DNA of 64,000 nucleotides from Paraphoma chrysanthemicola (Eukaryota > Ascomycota > Dothideomycetes > Pleosporales > Phaeosphaeriaceae): assembly GCA_020744225.1 (NCBI GenBank), contig JAGMWG010000004.1:682001-746000 (forward strand), written 5' to 3'. This document shows positions 33,380 through 44,200 of the stretch, piece after piece. Under the pieces are notes generated by a model that saw nothing but the letters and a program-made list of their open reading frames with translations, made no database searches and was not told where the DNA came from. Made by a program: the position numbers and the translations under genes. Every line of letters begins with the position of its first letter. Position 1 is the stretch's first letter.

Positions 33380-33872
33380 ACTGTGATGAAGGCCGAGGAT
33401 GATAGGTTGTTAGCGCATTTGCGGCAGTTCATGAATAGTAGTGGTCATGCTTTGAAGGATACAGCCATCGGTATTAGATGTTGGCGATGAAGTGTGGTTA
33501 CAGACACCAGCAACATCTCAATGCTTGTATACTTCAACTGTCGGCATTTAGCCCCACCCAAACAAGGAGCCGCAATGAGCATATTTGGTAAGATTTAGTG
33601 AGCATGCGGGCGCTGCAAGGACCGACGTCCGAGTTGTTGTCGACACAACTGCTGTGGTGGTTGAGGCACGAGAGGAAGAGGAGCGGGATCGCACACCAGT
33701 CTTGTGGTGGACGAAGCCTAACCGGACACAGTGGTTCCGCTTTAGAAGCCACTGTCTTGCTTGCGCTGCGCCATATCGGTCGAGTGATCGAGTAATATAA
33801 AACACATAGATGAAAGAAGGATGCCGAAGAAGAAAAAGCGGCACAATGGGCTGGTCGTTTTGGATTCCGGTC
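33380..33872. other. convergent intergenic region
   Basis: The 3' flanks of the MFS gene and the threonyl-tRNA synthetase gene. Only unsupported open frames are present. Confidence 0.45.
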
Positions 33873-35483
33873 CTACATATATGCATTTGCTAAGCGCTCA
33901 AAATATTCCCTCGCCGCTTCAAGACCGACACTGATGCCTCTCGACTTCTCCTTGTCTGAGAGTTGTCGTCCCACCACACCCTCGAGGAGCTGATTCGTCG
34001 TCTCCTCGTATGGCTGATTTGCAACTTGCAAATTCATCCCAACAGTGTCAACCTCTTTGCCCCCAACGACTATGATATGATTGTACTTCTTGGTACGAGC
34101 TTCGGCTATCTTCTTGCCGAGGGGACGGTCGCTGGTATCCACGTCAATGGGAAGATGAATTGTGGAGAGCGGTAGTGGCTTCGGCAGTGCTGACGATTCT
34201 GTAGTGGGTGCATCGTGAGGCTGTAGACCAGATAGAACAGATTGTACCCGCGATACATGCTCGAGCACCTTTGGCTCTGAATTCAATGATAGAACGATGG
34301 CAGGACGTGGTGACAGCCAAAAAGGATACTTGCCAGCGTAGTGCTCAATAAGCAGTGCCATGAAGCGCTCTATTGATCCGTAAATTGCGCGATGCACAAT
34401 AACCGGCCGGCGAAGAGAAAGGTCGAGGCCGACATCCATTGACGTCTGAGGGCCAGCCTGTATTTCCTCCGGTGAGGCCTGGTACTGGAGGTCAAATCGC
34501 TGCGGCAATTGGAAGTCGAGCTGGATGGTGGCAGTCTGATGCTCCTTGCCATTTGAATCCTTGAGGATGATGTCAATCTTCGGTCCGTAGAAGGCGCCGT
34601 CGCCATCATTGACTGCCCATTCGCTTCCGATGTTGTCCAAAGCTGTGGATAGCTGTTGCTCTGCACGGTCCCATTCCTCGATGGTGCCAATGAAGCTGTC
34701 TTTCGGCCGTGTCGAAAGGAGCAGCTTGTATGGCCCTAGCCCAAAAGTGTCATATACCATGCCGACGAACTTCAGGGTCTGCTCAATCTCAGCCAATATC
34801 TGGTCTGGCCGGCAGAAGATGTGCGCATCGTCCTGGTGGAAGCGGCGGACTCTGGTCAGGCCCGTCAACGAGCCCGACACTTCATTCCGGTGCAGGGCAC
34901 TGAAGTCGGCCAATCGTACAGGCAGATCACGATAGCTTTTGATGTCGTCCCTGAACAACAGGCAGTGGCCAGGACAGTTCATAGGCTTCAAGCCAAACTC
35001 TTCGTCCTCGCCCTGTGCTTGCTCTGACTGCCCCACAGCCCCTCGGCCCTTGACACTGAACATGTCCTCAGCATAGTTCTCCCAGTGACCAGAGGTCTCC
35101 CAGAGCGATTTCTTGTATATAATGGGCGTGATGACCTCTTTAAAGCCAAATTGCGGGTATTGCGCACGCAAGAATGCCTGCAGCTTCTGGAAAACGTAGG
35201 CGCCATTGGGCAGGATGAGCGGCGAGCCGGGGCTGTAGGGCGATGTAATGAAGAGATTGTGCGTCTGTGCGAGCGTCCGGTGGTCTGTAGGGGGTGTGGG
35301 CGGGTCGGCTGTGGTAGGGTTGAGTTGTGTGTTGGAGCGGGTCACGGTGTACTGCAGCTGCTGGGGTGCAGAGCACGAGCAGCTTCTCTTGAAAATGTGT
35401 GCATTTTGCCGCGAACTCCTCGGTAAGGATGGCAGCCTCTGGCAAGCTCGAGCAGCGTGTGCGAGCAGACGCAGTGGCGGCAT
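33873..35483 (-). CDS. MST1: mitochondrial threonyl-tRNA synthetase
   Basis: An intronless 536-aa class II aminoacyl-tRNA synthetase that charges mitochondrial tRNA-Thr. The first about 45 residues are rich in Arg, Ser and Ala without acidic residues, a mitochondrial presequence. As in yeast Mst1, the TGS and N-terminal editing domains of cytosolic ThrRS are absent. The catalytic core includes GLKPMNCPGHC near 160-170 (zinc-binding Cys), motif 2 as RVRRFHQDDAHIFC near 205-220, and motif 3 as IYGSIERFMALLIEHYAG near 368-386 preceded by the conserved HRA. The anticodon-binding domain follows, starting around FWLSPRPAIVL and ending near residue 500. The match to Mst1 rests on architecture and motifs; the symbol is by orthology. 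Confidence 0.92.
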   Translation of the reverse strand: MPPLRLLAHAARACQRLPSLPRSSRQNAHIFKRSCSCSAPQQLQYTVTRSNTQLNPTTADPPTPPTDHRTLAQTHNLFITSPYSPGSPLILPNGAYVFQKLQAFLRAQYPQFGFKEVITPIIYKKSLWETSGHWENYAEDMFSVKGRGAVGQSEQAQGEDEEFGLKPMNCPGHCLLFRDDIKSYRDLPVRLADFSALHRNEVSGSLTGLTRVRRFHQDDAHIFCRPDQILAEIEQTLKFVGMVYDTFGLGPYKLLLSTRPKDSFIGTIEEWDRAEQQLSTALDNIGSEWAVNDGDGAFYGPKIDIILKDSNGKEHQTATIQLDFQLPQRFDLQYQASPEEIQAGPQTSMDVGLDLSLRRPVIVHRAIYGSIERFMALLIEHYAGKYPFWLSPRPAIVLSLNSEPKVLEHVSRVQSVLSGLQPHDAPTTESSALPKPLPLSTIHLPIDVDTSDRPLGKKIAEARTKKYNHIIVVGGKEVDTVGMNLQVANQPYEETTNQLLEGVVGRQLSDKEKSRGISVGLEAAREYFERLANAYM

Positions 35484-35919
35484 CGAGGCTTTTTGGCGAG
35501 ATTCACAGCTGCACGATGCTCAAGCTGCACTTTCCGCACTAGTGTCTTGGCACATCTACCTCGGGATGACGTAGCCATCCTCGCTATCCCAGATGCCCTA
35601 CGACGTCTGCAGTGAAAGCTTGCGTCCAGGCAGCACACATGCGCCAAAGCTTCGCCCTTGCTGAAGATCACCAGGACCATGCGTTTGCGTTGTCAACATG
35701 ATGCGCGACGTGCGGGCGGACCCTGATTGGCAGGCACCACGTCACACTCGGAGACAGTGGCCGCCATCCCTCGTCCAGCCTCCTACATCTACTCTACTGC
35801 CTCGTGATATTTCTCTATCAACTTATTGACTCTTTTTGCAAACTCGCTTCGGTCGCCACCTCCACTCAGCATCCCACATAAACTCCCTCGAATTGTATCC
35901 TTATCCCTGTCGACCCCCC
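35484..35919. promoter_or_regulatory. divergent promoter region with a CCAAT box
   Basis: This region lies between the ThrRS gene and the following membrane-protein gene. ATTGG at 35726-35730 is a CCAAT box in reverse orientation and CACGTCAC near 35738-35745 is CRE-like. The longer open frames here are antisense extensions without family features. Confidence 0.45.
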
Positions 35920-37692
35920 ATGAGCGCTCGGTCACGGCGGCTGCAGGGCAGTATGGGAAGCAGCTGGGGCGATGCTGGCTATTCCTCGGATGACAATGTC
36001 TCCATTCACACAGCTAGCGACTCAGAGGGCGACTACGGATTTGACGAGTCGGACAAAGATATGATCCAAGAACAGACGGACAAGACCACTCCACTTCTTT
36101 CCAGAAGCACTCGTGCAATTTCCCAACAGCGATACGAAACACCTACCAACACGCCAAATAGAGCAACTGCGAGACACTCACAAACAGCATCATCTCGAAG
36201 TACGCCGCGGACTGCGAAATCAGCCCGCTCAACTCCAGGCTCAGCGGAACCCAGTTTCATCATGCCACGCGCCCCTGTCGACGACACATTGAGCAACCTA
36301 ATGCAAGGCTATGCGCAAGGAACACCGACCCGCAACTCGCAACTTCGAAGCAGGAAGCAGCGTCCATCATCTTCGCGGAACACTCCCCATGCTTCCCCGA
36401 AGGTCTCCAGTCGACGCCCTTCCAGAGGGTTCCAATCCACCGAGCAACAAGAACTGGGGCCATGGTACTATGTTGAAATCGTCTACACGAGAGTTCTCTT
36501 GCCCCTCGTCGCCTACTTCTGGGACGTGTTCATGTACGCAAATCGGCACTTCTTCAAACCAATTCTGGGTCTTGCTCTCGGCTTCGGTATCCTGTTCTTT
36601 GGTATCCAGATGGCCTCAGGGCTTGTTTATTCGCAGGTTACAACTGCTCTAGCGCCTGTATGCCTAATTCCCGGCTCTTCCTACATATTGCCATCCATGT
36701 GTGCCAGCTCGCGGCCTGAGCATCATGCCGACTTTGAAGACCTTATCAAGGTAGAAGGCCGCTTAGAGGATATCCTGGATGCATCACAAGACACAACGAC
36801 TCTTCCGGCGACCATCAAGGACTCTGAGAATGCGGTGCGAGAGCTCCGAACCTTGGTCAGATATTCGAAGCTCCCTTCTCGCAACCAACTCGACCTGGAG
36901 TTCGAGAATTTCATCCTCACAGCCAGTGAGGCTTCTTTAGACCTGTCCCGCTACAACTCACGCATAGGTGCGACAATCGACAAAGTCATTGCCACCAATT
37001 CTTGGACCATGGCTGTACTTCAGGGGCTCGAAGAGAGGGAAGCAGCTACTGGTTCGGTGAGTCGGGTCCTGAATGCTCTTACCGGAGGCTTCTTGTCGCC
37101 GGCGCCAACGTTACAACAGCGAATCTTTGACCACTATGTCGAACACGTTGGCAAGAATAAGGACGCCATCACCGGCTTGATCCAGCAAGCTCAGGCGTTA
37201 CTGGTCATCCTGACGAACCTAGATGAGCGCCTGGACACCATTTACAGCATCACAACCAACGACGACCAGACAATAACCAAAAACCAGGACGAATTACTGT
37301 CTCAGCTCTGGACTAAGTTGGGCGGCAACGCAGCTTCAGTGAAAGCAAATGCCAAGTCGCTCAACTTGCTTCAGAACATCTCTGCATATCGCCGCCGGGC
37401 GCTCATGCACGTCTCCACCACGCTGCTGAAGTTGCAGCAAATTCAGGCCGAGCTTGAGAACCTTCGCGAAGGTGTTGCTGCGCCAGAGGTGCTTGGGTGG
37501 CGGGAAGGCCTGAGTATCACGTATCACGTGGACGTCATTGAGAAAGGTATCGAGAGCTTAAGACGTGCTAGGGGAGAATATCGGCAGCTTGAGCACGATC
37601 AGTTGCGGGCAAGGGCGAATGGGGCCGGAGGAGGTGAAGTAAGGGAGATCGGTGGAGGGTCTTCAAATACTGTCACTGTAAAGGCGCGATAA
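35920..37692 (+). CDS. conserved-looking membrane protein with coiled C-terminal region, unknown function
   Basis: A single-exon protein of 590 aa from the ATG at 35920 (MSARSRRLQGS). An in-frame ATG at 35836 would add 28 residues resembling translated leader. Residues 1-175 are disordered and rich in Ser, Thr and Arg. Two closely spaced hydrophobic segments lie at about 190-240 (LPLVAYFWDVFMYANRHFF and LGLALGFGILFFGIQMASG). The remaining 330 residues are predicted by eye to be helical with heptad-like stretches, without cysteines or catalytic motifs. A nuclear-envelope or ER protein with a long helical domain is one possibility. I do not recognise a named family. It is divergent from mitochondrial ThrRS. 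Confidence 0.75.
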   Translation: MSARSRRLQGSMGSSWGDAGYSSDDNVSIHTASDSEGDYGFDESDKDMIQEQTDKTTPLLSRSTRAISQQRYETPTNTPNRATARHSQTASSRSTPRTAKSARSTPGSAEPSFIMPRAPVDDTLSNLMQGYAQGTPTRNSQLRSRKQRPSSSRNTPHASPKVSSRRPSRGFQSTEQQELGPWYYVEIVYTRVLLPLVAYFWDVFMYANRHFFKPILGLALGFGILFFGIQMASGLVYSQVTTALAPVCLIPGSSYILPSMCASSRPEHHADFEDLIKVEGRLEDILDASQDTTTLPATIKDSENAVRELRTLVRYSKLPSRNQLDLEFENFILTASEASLDLSRYNSRIGATIDKVIATNSWTMAVLQGLEEREAATGSVSRVLNALTGGFLSPAPTLQQRIFDHYVEHVGKNKDAITGLIQQAQALLVILTNLDERLDTIYSITTNDDQTITKNQDELLSQLWTKLGGNAASVKANAKSLNLLQNISAYRRRALMHVSTTLLKLQQIQAELENLREGVAAPEVLGWREGLSITYHVDVIEKGIESLRRARGEYRQLEHDQLRARANGAGGGEVREIGGGSSNTVTVKAR

Positions 37693-38041
37693 ATGTGATT
37701 ATCGGAGATAGTGTTTGGATGGTGCTTGCCTAGCATGAAAAGGTGGATACATTTCGCCCTAGATTATATTCCTAGATACCCCAAATTTACGCCTACGACA
37801 TAACGACGCCAAACGATTGAGATCCTGATATAACTGCGAATTATCCGTATTACTCGCCAAAAGAATTTTTGACCGTTCTCTGCACCACATAGTACCAGAG
37901 CACCTGCGATACATTCACTTGTGCACGAGCCAAGTTGTTATCGATAAGCTTTACACGAAAATTACAGCTGCATATGCTTTGCACCACGCCTGCACATCCT
38001 CACTGTCTAATTAAGAAGGTCGAGCTCTATATTGACTCATC
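37693..38041. other. intergenic region
   Basis: A 349-bp AT-rich gap between two plus-strand genes; nothing recognised. Confidence 0.45.
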
Positions 38042-39234
38042 ATGTCATTTGCCTTTGGCTTTTCCGGCGACGACATAGAAGAAGATCCCAACGACATTAC
38101 CCCTCAACACCAGCAAGAACACACACAACCCACCGACAATGCGCCACCACCTATTCCGGCTAGAACACATGACTTGGACGAATTGGTCAGTACCTACAAT
38201 TTCAAACTTCCCAGCGATCCTTCACCATCCCACAGACAATTTGACGGAATCCACCCCCCGGAACGAATGTTCAAACTAAATCTTCATCACAATAGCTCTC
38301 CTCCCTTCCGTCTAAACTCTCCTTCTCCACCCTATCTTTGACATCTCCCCTTGGGCACAACACGACGCTCCCACGCCGGGACCTCTTCGATGTGCGTCTC
38401 CAACTCATGGCCGAAGACGCATTTACATCTTCGGACCCATTATCTGGCCTCGACGACACGGACCTACGGACCAATGTGTATGAAGGCGGGTACAAGACGT
38501 GGGAATGCAGCTTGGATCTCGCTCGCTACTTATTGGACCGCGGGCCACGGAAAGATCTGGACGACATGGTGCGCGTGAATCACGTTATCGAACTCGGATG
38601 CGGGAGTGCAGTGCCGTCATTGCTGCTATTCCAATATGCGGTGCGGAACCAGCTGGGCATGGACTTCACGGTGACGGATTATAATGTCGATGTTTTGAGG
38701 TTGGTTACGCTGCCTAATCTTCTGCTCACATGGCTATCCACGCTTGACGGCGCGGCGAGTCGGGGTTTGTTCCCGGAGACGGAGAATCCGTTGGAGAGTG
38801 GGTGCGAGTTGGAAGAGAATGGGGATGTATACATCACACCCGAAGTGATCAGCGCCTTTAAGCAGATGTTGAAAGAGACGGGCATCACGCTGACGTTTAT
38901 TTCCGGGAGCTGGAATCCTGTTGAAACGTTTGTGGGGCTGGTGCCGAGTGCGGAGGACATGAATACGTTTATCCTGGGTTCGGAGACGATTTATTCGCCG
39001 GCGTCTTTGATGGCGTTCACAGAGGTGGTTACTGCGTTGATGAAGAGGGTCAAAACGGGAAAGACGGTTGTAGCTGCCAAGAGAGTGTATTTTGGCGTTG
39101 GAGGAAGCGTGGATGCTTTCAGGCAGGAATGCGCGAACAAGGGATGCGTGGCGTATGAGGTAGATTTCGAGGGACTGGGAGCAGACGGCGAGGGTGGTGT
39201 GAGGAGGTGTTTGGTTGAAGTGCAATTGTATTGA
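38042..39234 (+). CDS. protein-histidine N-methyltransferase, Hpm1/METTL18-like
   Basis: Two exons, 38042-38185 and 38296-39234 (110-bp intron, GTCAGT to ATAG), encode 360 aa. Splicing joins THDLDEL directly to LSSLPSKLSF, restoring the pre-domain segment of Hpm1-type proteins. The seven-beta-strand SAM-dependent methyltransferase core has YKTWECSLDLARYL, motif I ELGCGSAVPSLL near residue 147, VTDYNVDVLRL for motif II, and GSETIYSPASL. Yeast Hpm1 methylates a histidine of ribosomal protein Rpl3 in the cytosol and nucleus; the same role is inferred here. Without the intron the first frame stops at 38341 before the domain. Confidence 0.85.
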
Positions 39235-39588
39235 TCAATGCTCGTAAGGGATGAATGAAGACTTCCCATAAACAACACGACTCTCCGAGGATGATCAGAC
39301 AAGCCGGGGAGTTGTTCGATATCCTACAGGGAAAATGTCCCATTAATTGGTCCACACCATCATCGTGCCCACCTTATCGCATTTGTTTGGACATGTCGAA
39401 TTAAAACGCCGAAGATCCCTGAAACTCTTCACATCGAGCCTGTCATCGTGCAGCTCCTCACAGGGTACCATATTTGCGATGGACCATCCTGCCACTTCCG
39501 GCTTTCCAGCCACCCACTGGACCAGATAGTTCAAGTCCTCCAACACAGTGCATAGCAGTTCTGACGAGGTGACCTTGCGCATGCATAA
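39235..39588. other. convergent intergenic region
   Basis: The 3' flanks of the methyltransferase and bHLH genes. A 79-codon minus-strand open frame (39582-39343) begins 7 bp past the bHLH stop and shows no family features; it is read as 3' UTR. Confidence 0.4.
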
Positions 39589-39960
39589 CTAGTCCTTGCT
39601 CTGCATCCCATTCTGCTGTTGCTCTTCCTCCTGGACTCGCTTCAGCTGTGCCTCACAGGCTTCTAGAGTGTGCGTGGGCAGCTCCCATCCCGTTGTATCA
39701 ACCCCGCGTGCCTGGGCATTCGCCATGAGCTTCTTGCGTATGACAATCTGCTCTCGGAGGTACTTCACTGTCGCCTCTAGTACGACAGCCTCGCTGCGGC
39801 CCTGCCCCTCCATGCTCGGCACAATTGAGGCGAGTCTGTCAAAACCCTCGCGGATGGCCTCTCGTCGCTTCTGCTCGGAGCGAATGTGGTTCTCTTTCTT
39901 TTGCGCTTCGGTGAGGCGGGGCCGGTCTGCGGCATTCGTGGGGCTTTGAGAGCCTGCCAT
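39589..39960 (-). CDS. small bHLH transcription factor, Ino4-like
   Basis: An intronless 123-aa protein made almost entirely of one basic helix-loop-helix domain (about residues 15-75). The basic region reads HIRSEQKRREAIREGFDRL, giving the H-x3-E-x3-R pattern that contacts CANNTG E-boxes. The loop is short (SMEGQGRSEA) and helix 2 contains VVLEATVKYLREQI. The Gln/Glu-rich C-terminus has no obvious activation domain. Size and layout match fungal Ino4-type partners, which act as heterodimers, in yeast with Ino2 on phospholipid genes. Ascomycete relatives may have other partners, so the target pathway is inferred only by family. Confidence 0.88.
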   Translation of the reverse strand: MAGSQSPTNAADRPRLTEAQKKENHIRSEQKRREAIREGFDRLASIVPSMEGQGRSEAVVLEATVKYLREQIVIRKKLMANAQARGVDTTGWELPTHTLEACEAQLKRVQEEEQQQNGMQSKD

Positions 39961-41239
39961 TGTACGTAGAGGGAGTGGATGACCTGTCTTGGAATTGCGA
40001 CAATTCTCGAGCGTTTGAGGGCCGCTGATGGTCGTTGTGAGGCGCGTAGAGTGCTGCGCAGGTTATGGTACCAACGTTGCCGTCAGAGTGCGAGGCTGTG
40101 ACTGAAGACGGATGCGCTTGGTTTGCTTCAGCTATAATTACATTCGGCGACACAGTTGCTGTGGGGATCGCAGGTCTGGAGTGATGTCGTCGTGGAGCTA
40201 ATTTGCGCGGGGAACGGGGTTCAAGAGCATGTGCAGATCAAATGTTTGGTAAGGAAAGATGGTCGAAACCATTCGGGTCGTCGTTGCATGTGAACACTTA
40301 GCCCGGGGTACCGGCTTAGAGGTACAATCATTGATGGTTAGTGCGCTCTGAGACGGGTATCATACAAGCTGACGATGCAACACTAGAGCAGGTGCGAACA
40401 CGAGTATGATGATTTCCTTGCACGCCATGTTGGGTGAAAGAGGTTGAAGGCGAGTTGCCGACTGATATCAGGAAATGTGGATATCGGCCCGCACGTGGTC
40501 TGAGTTAATGTCAATGCTGGTCGCGCCTGCACGTAACCGCAAGACCTTGTCGCTCGCTTGACAGGCTATGAACCACTTTGTGAACGTGCAGAGACATTTG
40601 GACTTCCAAGGTTGGATCTGAAGACGCGCTCAAAGTCCAGGCCGCTGTGAACGCGCCGTGAGGTTCTGGCGGCAATGGCAGCGCTCGAAGCATGTGCAGG
40701 AGATAAAGCCAAGCAAAACAGTACCATTTAGACTACAGCTCTAACACGCCTCTACCCAATTACGGGTAATGCCCTCTCTCGATAACTGAGTGGCAGCAAA
40801 TGGAGGTTATGTTTGCACGCCGTGGCTAATCAAAGCGTTGTTTCAGGAGCTGAAGTTAGCAGTCAGCGGATGCAACGCGCTCCCTGTCCAATGCCCACTT
40901 CCAACGTGTGACGCACCTTGGTGGAGCTGCCGCCACAAGAGCCTCGTCTGCCACCGCCGCGCCTGACGAGACCCCCCCACCGCACGTAGCACGCACGAGA
41001 GAGACGTGAAGAGCAACACACTGACTGACCTGTGTCCAGAGTCGCAGTCGCGGTGCAGCACGCACTCTACAAGAGAAGGAACGACCCCACCACGAATCTC
41101 GCTGGGCAGCTGCGGCCCTGAACGCCCGCACCACCAGCCCGGGCCTTGATGATATGCGCCCAACCGCCCTCGCGCTGCCTCCGACTCGCCCGTGAACGCT
41201 CAACGTAACGCTCACGCTCACGATCACGCTCGCCCGGCC
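39961..41239. promoter_or_regulatory. divergent promoter region, bHLH gene / Munc13-like gene
   Basis: About 1.3 kb without a supported gene. CATGTGAA at 40287-40294 matches the core of the yeast inositol/choline-responsive element (UAS-INO), about 330 bp upstream of the bHLH start. Near 41204-41231 hexamer-like ACGCTC/CGATCA units repeat just before the Munc13-like start. The minus-strand open frame at 40856-41530 is an antisense shadow. Confidence 0.45.
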
Positions 41240-44200
41240 ATGGACACGACGCGGGGCAGCAACCGCAGGATCAACAGCCTCCAGACCCGCGAGCGCCTGC
41301 AGCGCCATGCCTCCGCTGGCTCTCGCAACAAGCGCGCCGTCACCTCCCAAGATGCCTACCTTTATGCCCTCCGCGTGGCATACCTCGCCTACCTCCTGCA
41401 GCCGCGCCAGAAGCGAGTCCAGCATGTGCCGGCCGCGCCCAAGCCGGTGCAGCGCTCGACGACATCGGTGACGGATCTCATGAAGGACTTTTCGGGCACA
41501 CGCGATTCCAAGAGCTCGCGCTTCCCGCATAACTTCATGGGCGAGCTGGATAAACGCATCACCAAGGTGCTGATGGGAACGGAGCGGATGCCCGAGTTCA
41601 AAGACCCCACGGTCAAGCGCACGTTTGCCGTCTTCTTGAACGAGTTCAAAGATCCGCGTTTCCGAAAGAGCATGGACAAGGACAGGCGCGTCGAGGACCT
41701 GCTGCTCATCTTCTTTTCAAATGCCACAAAGGAGCTGCAGAAGGGGAAGGCCCCGACCGACGATGGCTGGAAGCTCATGGTAGACCGCCATGTCGCCCTA
41801 TTCATCCGCCTAATCAGCTCTATACTGAAGGACAACGATTGGTCCAAGGACCGGCCAGAGCTGGCTCAGCGATTGGCCACCATGGAGAAGAAGCTGCTGG
41901 TGCACGACCAGGACCTGTCGACCGGCGACCAACGCAATGGCGGGCAGGGCGGTACCACCATCGAGGTTGAGGTCCCGCGCACCTACGAGGTCAAGGACAT
42001 GCCTCTCGTTCTCGCTGTGTCGCGTATCTTCTCCGTCTCATACTCTGACGTTCAGTCCGACATCAACAGGTACAAGTCTACATGGACAGAGAAGGCTGCG
42101 TTGCAAGATCTGAAGACATACCAAGCTCACTTGAGCCTCATGACGAAGAAGACGCTGAATAACGACGACTTCGACCTAGAGGAAGCATATGAAGCCTGGA
42201 AGCACCAGGAGATTCCCGAAATTTCGCAGATGATTCTGGCCATCCTCCAGTCGAACCCGGAGTTAGCGAAGAGCTCGCCGGGTGGCTCAGTACCACAAAT
42301 GAGGCCGAATGGGTCCATGGATTCCGCCTACCACGATCCGTCCCGGGCTGGATCACAGTCCTCCGGAAACGGATACGCGGTAGATCAGCCAGTTGACATG
42401 AGCGGGCTCAACATCAATGACAACGGATCTGCCGACGGTGCTTCATACACCTTCATCCCTTCGGACCCGCGCACCTTCTACCGAGCCATTGTCAAAGAAG
42501 CGCTGACCTACGATCTTGCAGATGCAGCACTACTTGAAGGCGAAGCGGCTGACGCACCTTCCATGAAGCTATTGTCGAAGCAATCAGCAGAACTACTCAA
42601 TGAAATAGCTTCGCGATGGAGGCTGCCACAGTTTTCAAGGCTGATTCTGATGCTTGATGTCGTCCGGGAGAAGTATGTAGCCCAGGAGATCAGTCTCGAT
42701 ACGCTCGATGCGGCATTCAACTACGTCAAGGAGCCACCGCCTCCGCCGACAGACAAGAAGTCACACAGAATGAGTCACATACCAGTGCAAGACTCCATCT
42801 CAGACCGCTCCAAGTGGACCATTCATGACTATGCGCTCAATCAACAGATTCTCCAGTCCATCAATGACGCATTGCTACGCGAATTGTTCGAGCTGCTCAT
42901 GCATGTCTTTGACAACAAGGCACCTGCCGTGGGACCGATTATGTATATCCTTGAGAACCACATCTACGACGATCCGAGCTTCTCTGGAACACCCGAGGAT
43001 CTTGACAGATTTGCCGAGCAGCTAAAGCTGGCCTTGAAGCAAAAAGCTGCAGACGTGTATGGTGAACTCCTCGCTAAGCATATTCCAGAGACCAAAGAAG
43101 AGTGGGAATTCTATCACGTCATCGAGCTGGGTCGTGCTGTAGTCAAACTCTGTGAAAAGATACAGAAGCGTTACCGCAAGAATCCGGAAGTCATGGGCGT
43201 AAGTCCTATGATGTGCTTGGTGGAAGAGATGTTCCCAGCATACGCTGCCGATGCGCGAGACCTTGTATCACGCATCTTGGAGGTTGCACACAGTAAGAGT
43301 GAGACTGTACCAGTACAGGATGGCTTCGATCTTTACAAAGAGCTTGTCGAGATTCGCCGAATACACAGCGATGCCTTGCCCAACCGACGCTTCGCCTTCA
43401 AGATCGAGGATCTTCTGCAGGAATTCGTTTGGCGATGGATCGAGATGACGGATGCAAACCTGATAGGCTGGGTGGAAAATGCCTTCAAGGCGGATCAATT
43501 CCAGATTCAGTCACAAAATCCTGTGCCAGACGATGACGAGCGACACAGCCTTTCTGTTGTAGACATATTCCGGTCCTTCAATCAGAGTGTCGAACAGATC
43601 ATGGGTCTCAACTGGGACGATGACTTCCAATATGCCAAATTCATGACTGCGGTGTCCAAGTCCATCGGCATCGCGCTCGCCAGGTACTGTGAGTTGGTAG
43701 AGCAGAGATTTGCCAAGGAGATGGACCGCATGACCCCTGAACAAGAGGCCGAGTCCCGTCGGACCAGACAAGAGAAATGGGTGTCCATGGCCAAGGATCT
43801 CTATACAACGAAGGAGAAGACTGAGCCATTTCAGTTTTACCCTGAGGTAAGTCTCAATCACTGCAACTATTACCTCCATTGCTGATTGGTCCAGTCGCTT
43901 GTCAAATTGAACAACATCGAGTATGCAATGCAGCAACTCGACAAGCTTGAGCACGAAATTGGGGTCGACGCATGTGCGGAGGTCGTGCAGAAACACTCAC
44001 CACCGCCAACGCAGCGTATCCGGAACAACAACTTTGTGTTCACCATCAAAATCATCGAAGCAGAAGACCTCAAAGCTTGCGATATGAATGGGCTTAGTGA
44101 TCCCTACGTTGTTCTCGGCGACGAGTACCAGAAGCGGCTGGCCAAGACACGAGTCATCTATGGTAATCTGAATCCTCGATGGGACGAGACGATTGACATC

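Noticed and set aside
39343..39582. 79-codon open frame just downstream of the bHLH gene
   Set aside because: It starts 7 bp after the bHLH stop on the same strand, has no family features and is best read as 3' UTR.
40856..41530. 224-codon minus-strand open frame over the Munc13-like start
   Set aside because: Ala/Arg/Val-rich antisense product without domain features, overlapping a supported exon.
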